DNA from: Polaromonas sp. YR568
Lineage (GTDB): Bacteria > Pseudomonadota > Gammaproteobacteria > Burkholderiales > Burkholderiaceae_C
Assembly (NCBI RefSeq): GCF_900116715.1
Contig: NZ_FPBM01000001.1
Coordinates: 622,784 to 686,783, forward strand
Direction: 5' to 3'
Length of the DNA stretch: 64,000 bases
A program made the translations under genes and the position numbers. The notes under the pieces were generated by a model. It had not been told where the DNA came from and did no database searches. It was given only the letters and a program-made list of their open reading frames with translations. Shown piece after piece: positions 63,002 through 64,000 of this stretch (position 1 is its first letter; each line of letters opens with the position of its first letter).

Positions 63002-64000
63002 TCAAGGCCTGACCATCTTGCAACTGGTCGGCTGCTCGGCCCGTTCGGGCGAAATAGTCTTGATGACGCGAAACCCGTAACCCGAGCCTTCCACGTCAAA
63101 CCTCACGCCCGGCGAGCCCTGCTTGCCCATCAGCGCCACCAGCAGCGGCTGCTGGAACTGGTGGTCGGCCGCGCGCATCGCGCCTTTGTGGCCCGCAAAT
63201 GTGACCGTGCTGCGCTCCAGCTGCGCCGCCACCGCGCCGGCGTCAGCACTACCCGCCTTGTCGATGCTTTGAGCCAGGGATTCAATCATGAGCTGCATAC
63301 GCATGTGCACATAGTCATCCTGCGGCTTGGGGAAACGCTGGCGGAAGGACTGGTAGAAAGTCTCGGACGCTACGCCGGCTTCATTCGGAAACCAATCGGC
63401 CACCGCCACCACCTTGCCGACACCCGCATCGCCCAGCGCCCCCGGCACGCCCAGCGCATTGCCGTAGAAGGTGTAGAACTTGCCCTCGTAACCGACTTCT
63501 TTGGCGGCCTTGATCAGCAGTGTCAAGTCGTTGCCCCAGTTGCCCGTCAGCACCGCCTGTGCACCGCTGGCCTTGATCTTCACGGCGTAAGGAATGAAGT
63601 CCTTGACGCGGCCCAGCGCGTGCAATTCATCGCCCACGATCTGCACATCGGGCCGCTGCACGCCGAGCTGCCTGCGCGCTTCACGCAGCACGGCCTGGCC
63701 GAAGCTGTAGTCCTGGCCGATCAGGTAAATGCTTTTCAGCGCCTTGTCGTCCTTGAGCACATCCATGAGCGCAGCCATGCGCATGTCGGCATGCGCATCA
63801 AAGCGGAAGTGCCAGTAGCTGCATTTCTCGTTCGTCAGGACAGGGTCGACCGCCGAGTAGTTGAGAAACAGCACGCGCTTGTTTGGCTCGCGTTCGTTGT
63901 GCTTGTTGATGGCGTCGATCAGCACCGCCGCGATGGCTGACGAGTTGCCCTGCGCAATGATGGTCACACCGTCGTCGATGGCCGAGCGCAATGCCGCCAG
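63002..64000 (-). CDS. branched-chain amino-acid-type ABC substrate-binding protein (partial, 5' end off window)
   Basis: At least 332 C-terminal residues of a Leu/Ile/Val-binding-type periplasmic protein. AQGNSSAIAAVLIDAIN, SIYLIGQDYSFGQAV, and GAQAVLTGNWGNDLTLLIKAAKEVGYEGKFYT are typical of the LivJ/AmiC family. The frame is open to the right edge, where an in-frame TTG is not a start. The signal peptide and true start are outside. The C-terminus ends with a Cys (SCKMVRP), like many single-disulfide members. Confidence 0.88.
   Translation of the reverse strand: MAALRSAIDDGVTIIAQGNSSAIAAVLIDAINKHNEREPNKRVLFLNYSAVDPVLTNEKCSYWHFRFDAHADMRMAALMDVLKDDKALKSIYLIGQDYSFGQAVLREARRQLGVQRPDVQIVGDELHALGRVKDFIPYAVKIKASGAQAVLTGNWGNDLTLLIKAAKEVGYEGKFYTFYGNALGVPGALGDAGVGKVVAVADWFPNEAGVASETFYQSFRQRFPKPQDDYVHMRMQLMIESLAQSIDKAGSADAGAVAAQLERSTVTFAGHKGAMRAADHQFQQPLLVALMGKQGSPGVRFDVEGSGYGFRVIKTISPERAEQPTSCKMVRP

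Noticed and set aside
63989..63991. TTG at 63991 as start of the last substrate-binding protein
   Set aside because: The frame stays open to the window edge and this point is inside the conserved domain, so the true start is outside.

Overview
The window is about 64 kb of GC-rich chromosome that reads as a betaproteobacterium of the Burkholderiales, most likely Comamonadaceae (Polaromonas, Rhodoferax or Variovorax-like). This is an inference from the rpsO-pnp-qor-tpiA-secG-tRNA-Leu-nuoA..N-DUF2818-Nudix-DUF1178 block, the orphan Bug/TctC receptor, DUF1178 and DUF2818 proteins, and two kinds of short intergenic repeat that I associate with that family. No prophage, insertion sequence, CRISPR array or rRNA operon is visible.

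Region 1 (1-9.7 kb): two tandem glycine-zipper lipoproteins; a convergent Rieske dioxygenase alpha/beta pair with no reductase beside it; a DedA membrane protein; a secreted unknown; then mutL (with the nicking-endonuclease motif), a lipoprotein alpha/beta hydrolase, a Bcr/CflA-type drug exporter and miaA. Region 2 (9.8-24.9 kb): a TM-helix-repeat mechanosensitive-channel protein, a 220-bp nested palindromic repeat, a LolD-like ATPase, a PLP dehydratase, a TPR/glycosyltransferase-like protein, a long FtsX-type permease, small unknowns, a LysR/DoxX/GST cluster, a second LysR opposite a DUF1127 protein, a Cds1-like cysteine desulfhydrase-family enzyme and an AttH/CrtC lipocalin-like protein. The ATPase, permease and AttH protein look like parts of one lipid-type export system that is scattered here.

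Region 3 (24.9-31 kb): a third LysR, an unknown protein and a two-gene unit made of a Bug receptor and a protein annotated by resemblance as a substrate-binding protein. The latter carries the Cys, His and Arg-Gly-Gly signature of the 2'-hydroxybiphenyl-2-sulfinate desulfinase DszB, and it lacks a signal peptide. This is the most interesting gene in the window. Then come a PaaI-type thioesterase, a candidate 51-residue protein, a TTG-started lipoprotein and a VOC protein. Region 4 (31-38.4 kb): a marR-nodT-emrA-emrB multidrug efflux operon driven by a near-consensus promoter that appears to give a leaderless marR mRNA, opposite an ABC exporter. Region 5 (38.5-41.9 kb): glutamate dehydrogenase, a small membrane protein, DUF1178, Nudix hydrolase and DUF2818.

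Region 6 (41.9-64 kb, all minus strand): complete 14-gene NADH:quinone oxidoreductase operon, tRNA-Leu(GAG), secG, tpiA, a quinone oxidoreductase, pnp with a leader hairpin, rpsO with its terminator, a class I aminotransferase and the 3' part of a branched-chain amino-acid-type substrate-binding protein that runs off the window.

A short palindrome-cored repeat (core GCTAT-N7-ATAGC) occurs in intergenic DNA near 30.9 and 58.9 kb, and also inside the reading frames of the FtsX permease and the NodT protein. It appears able to insert in frame into coding sequence.
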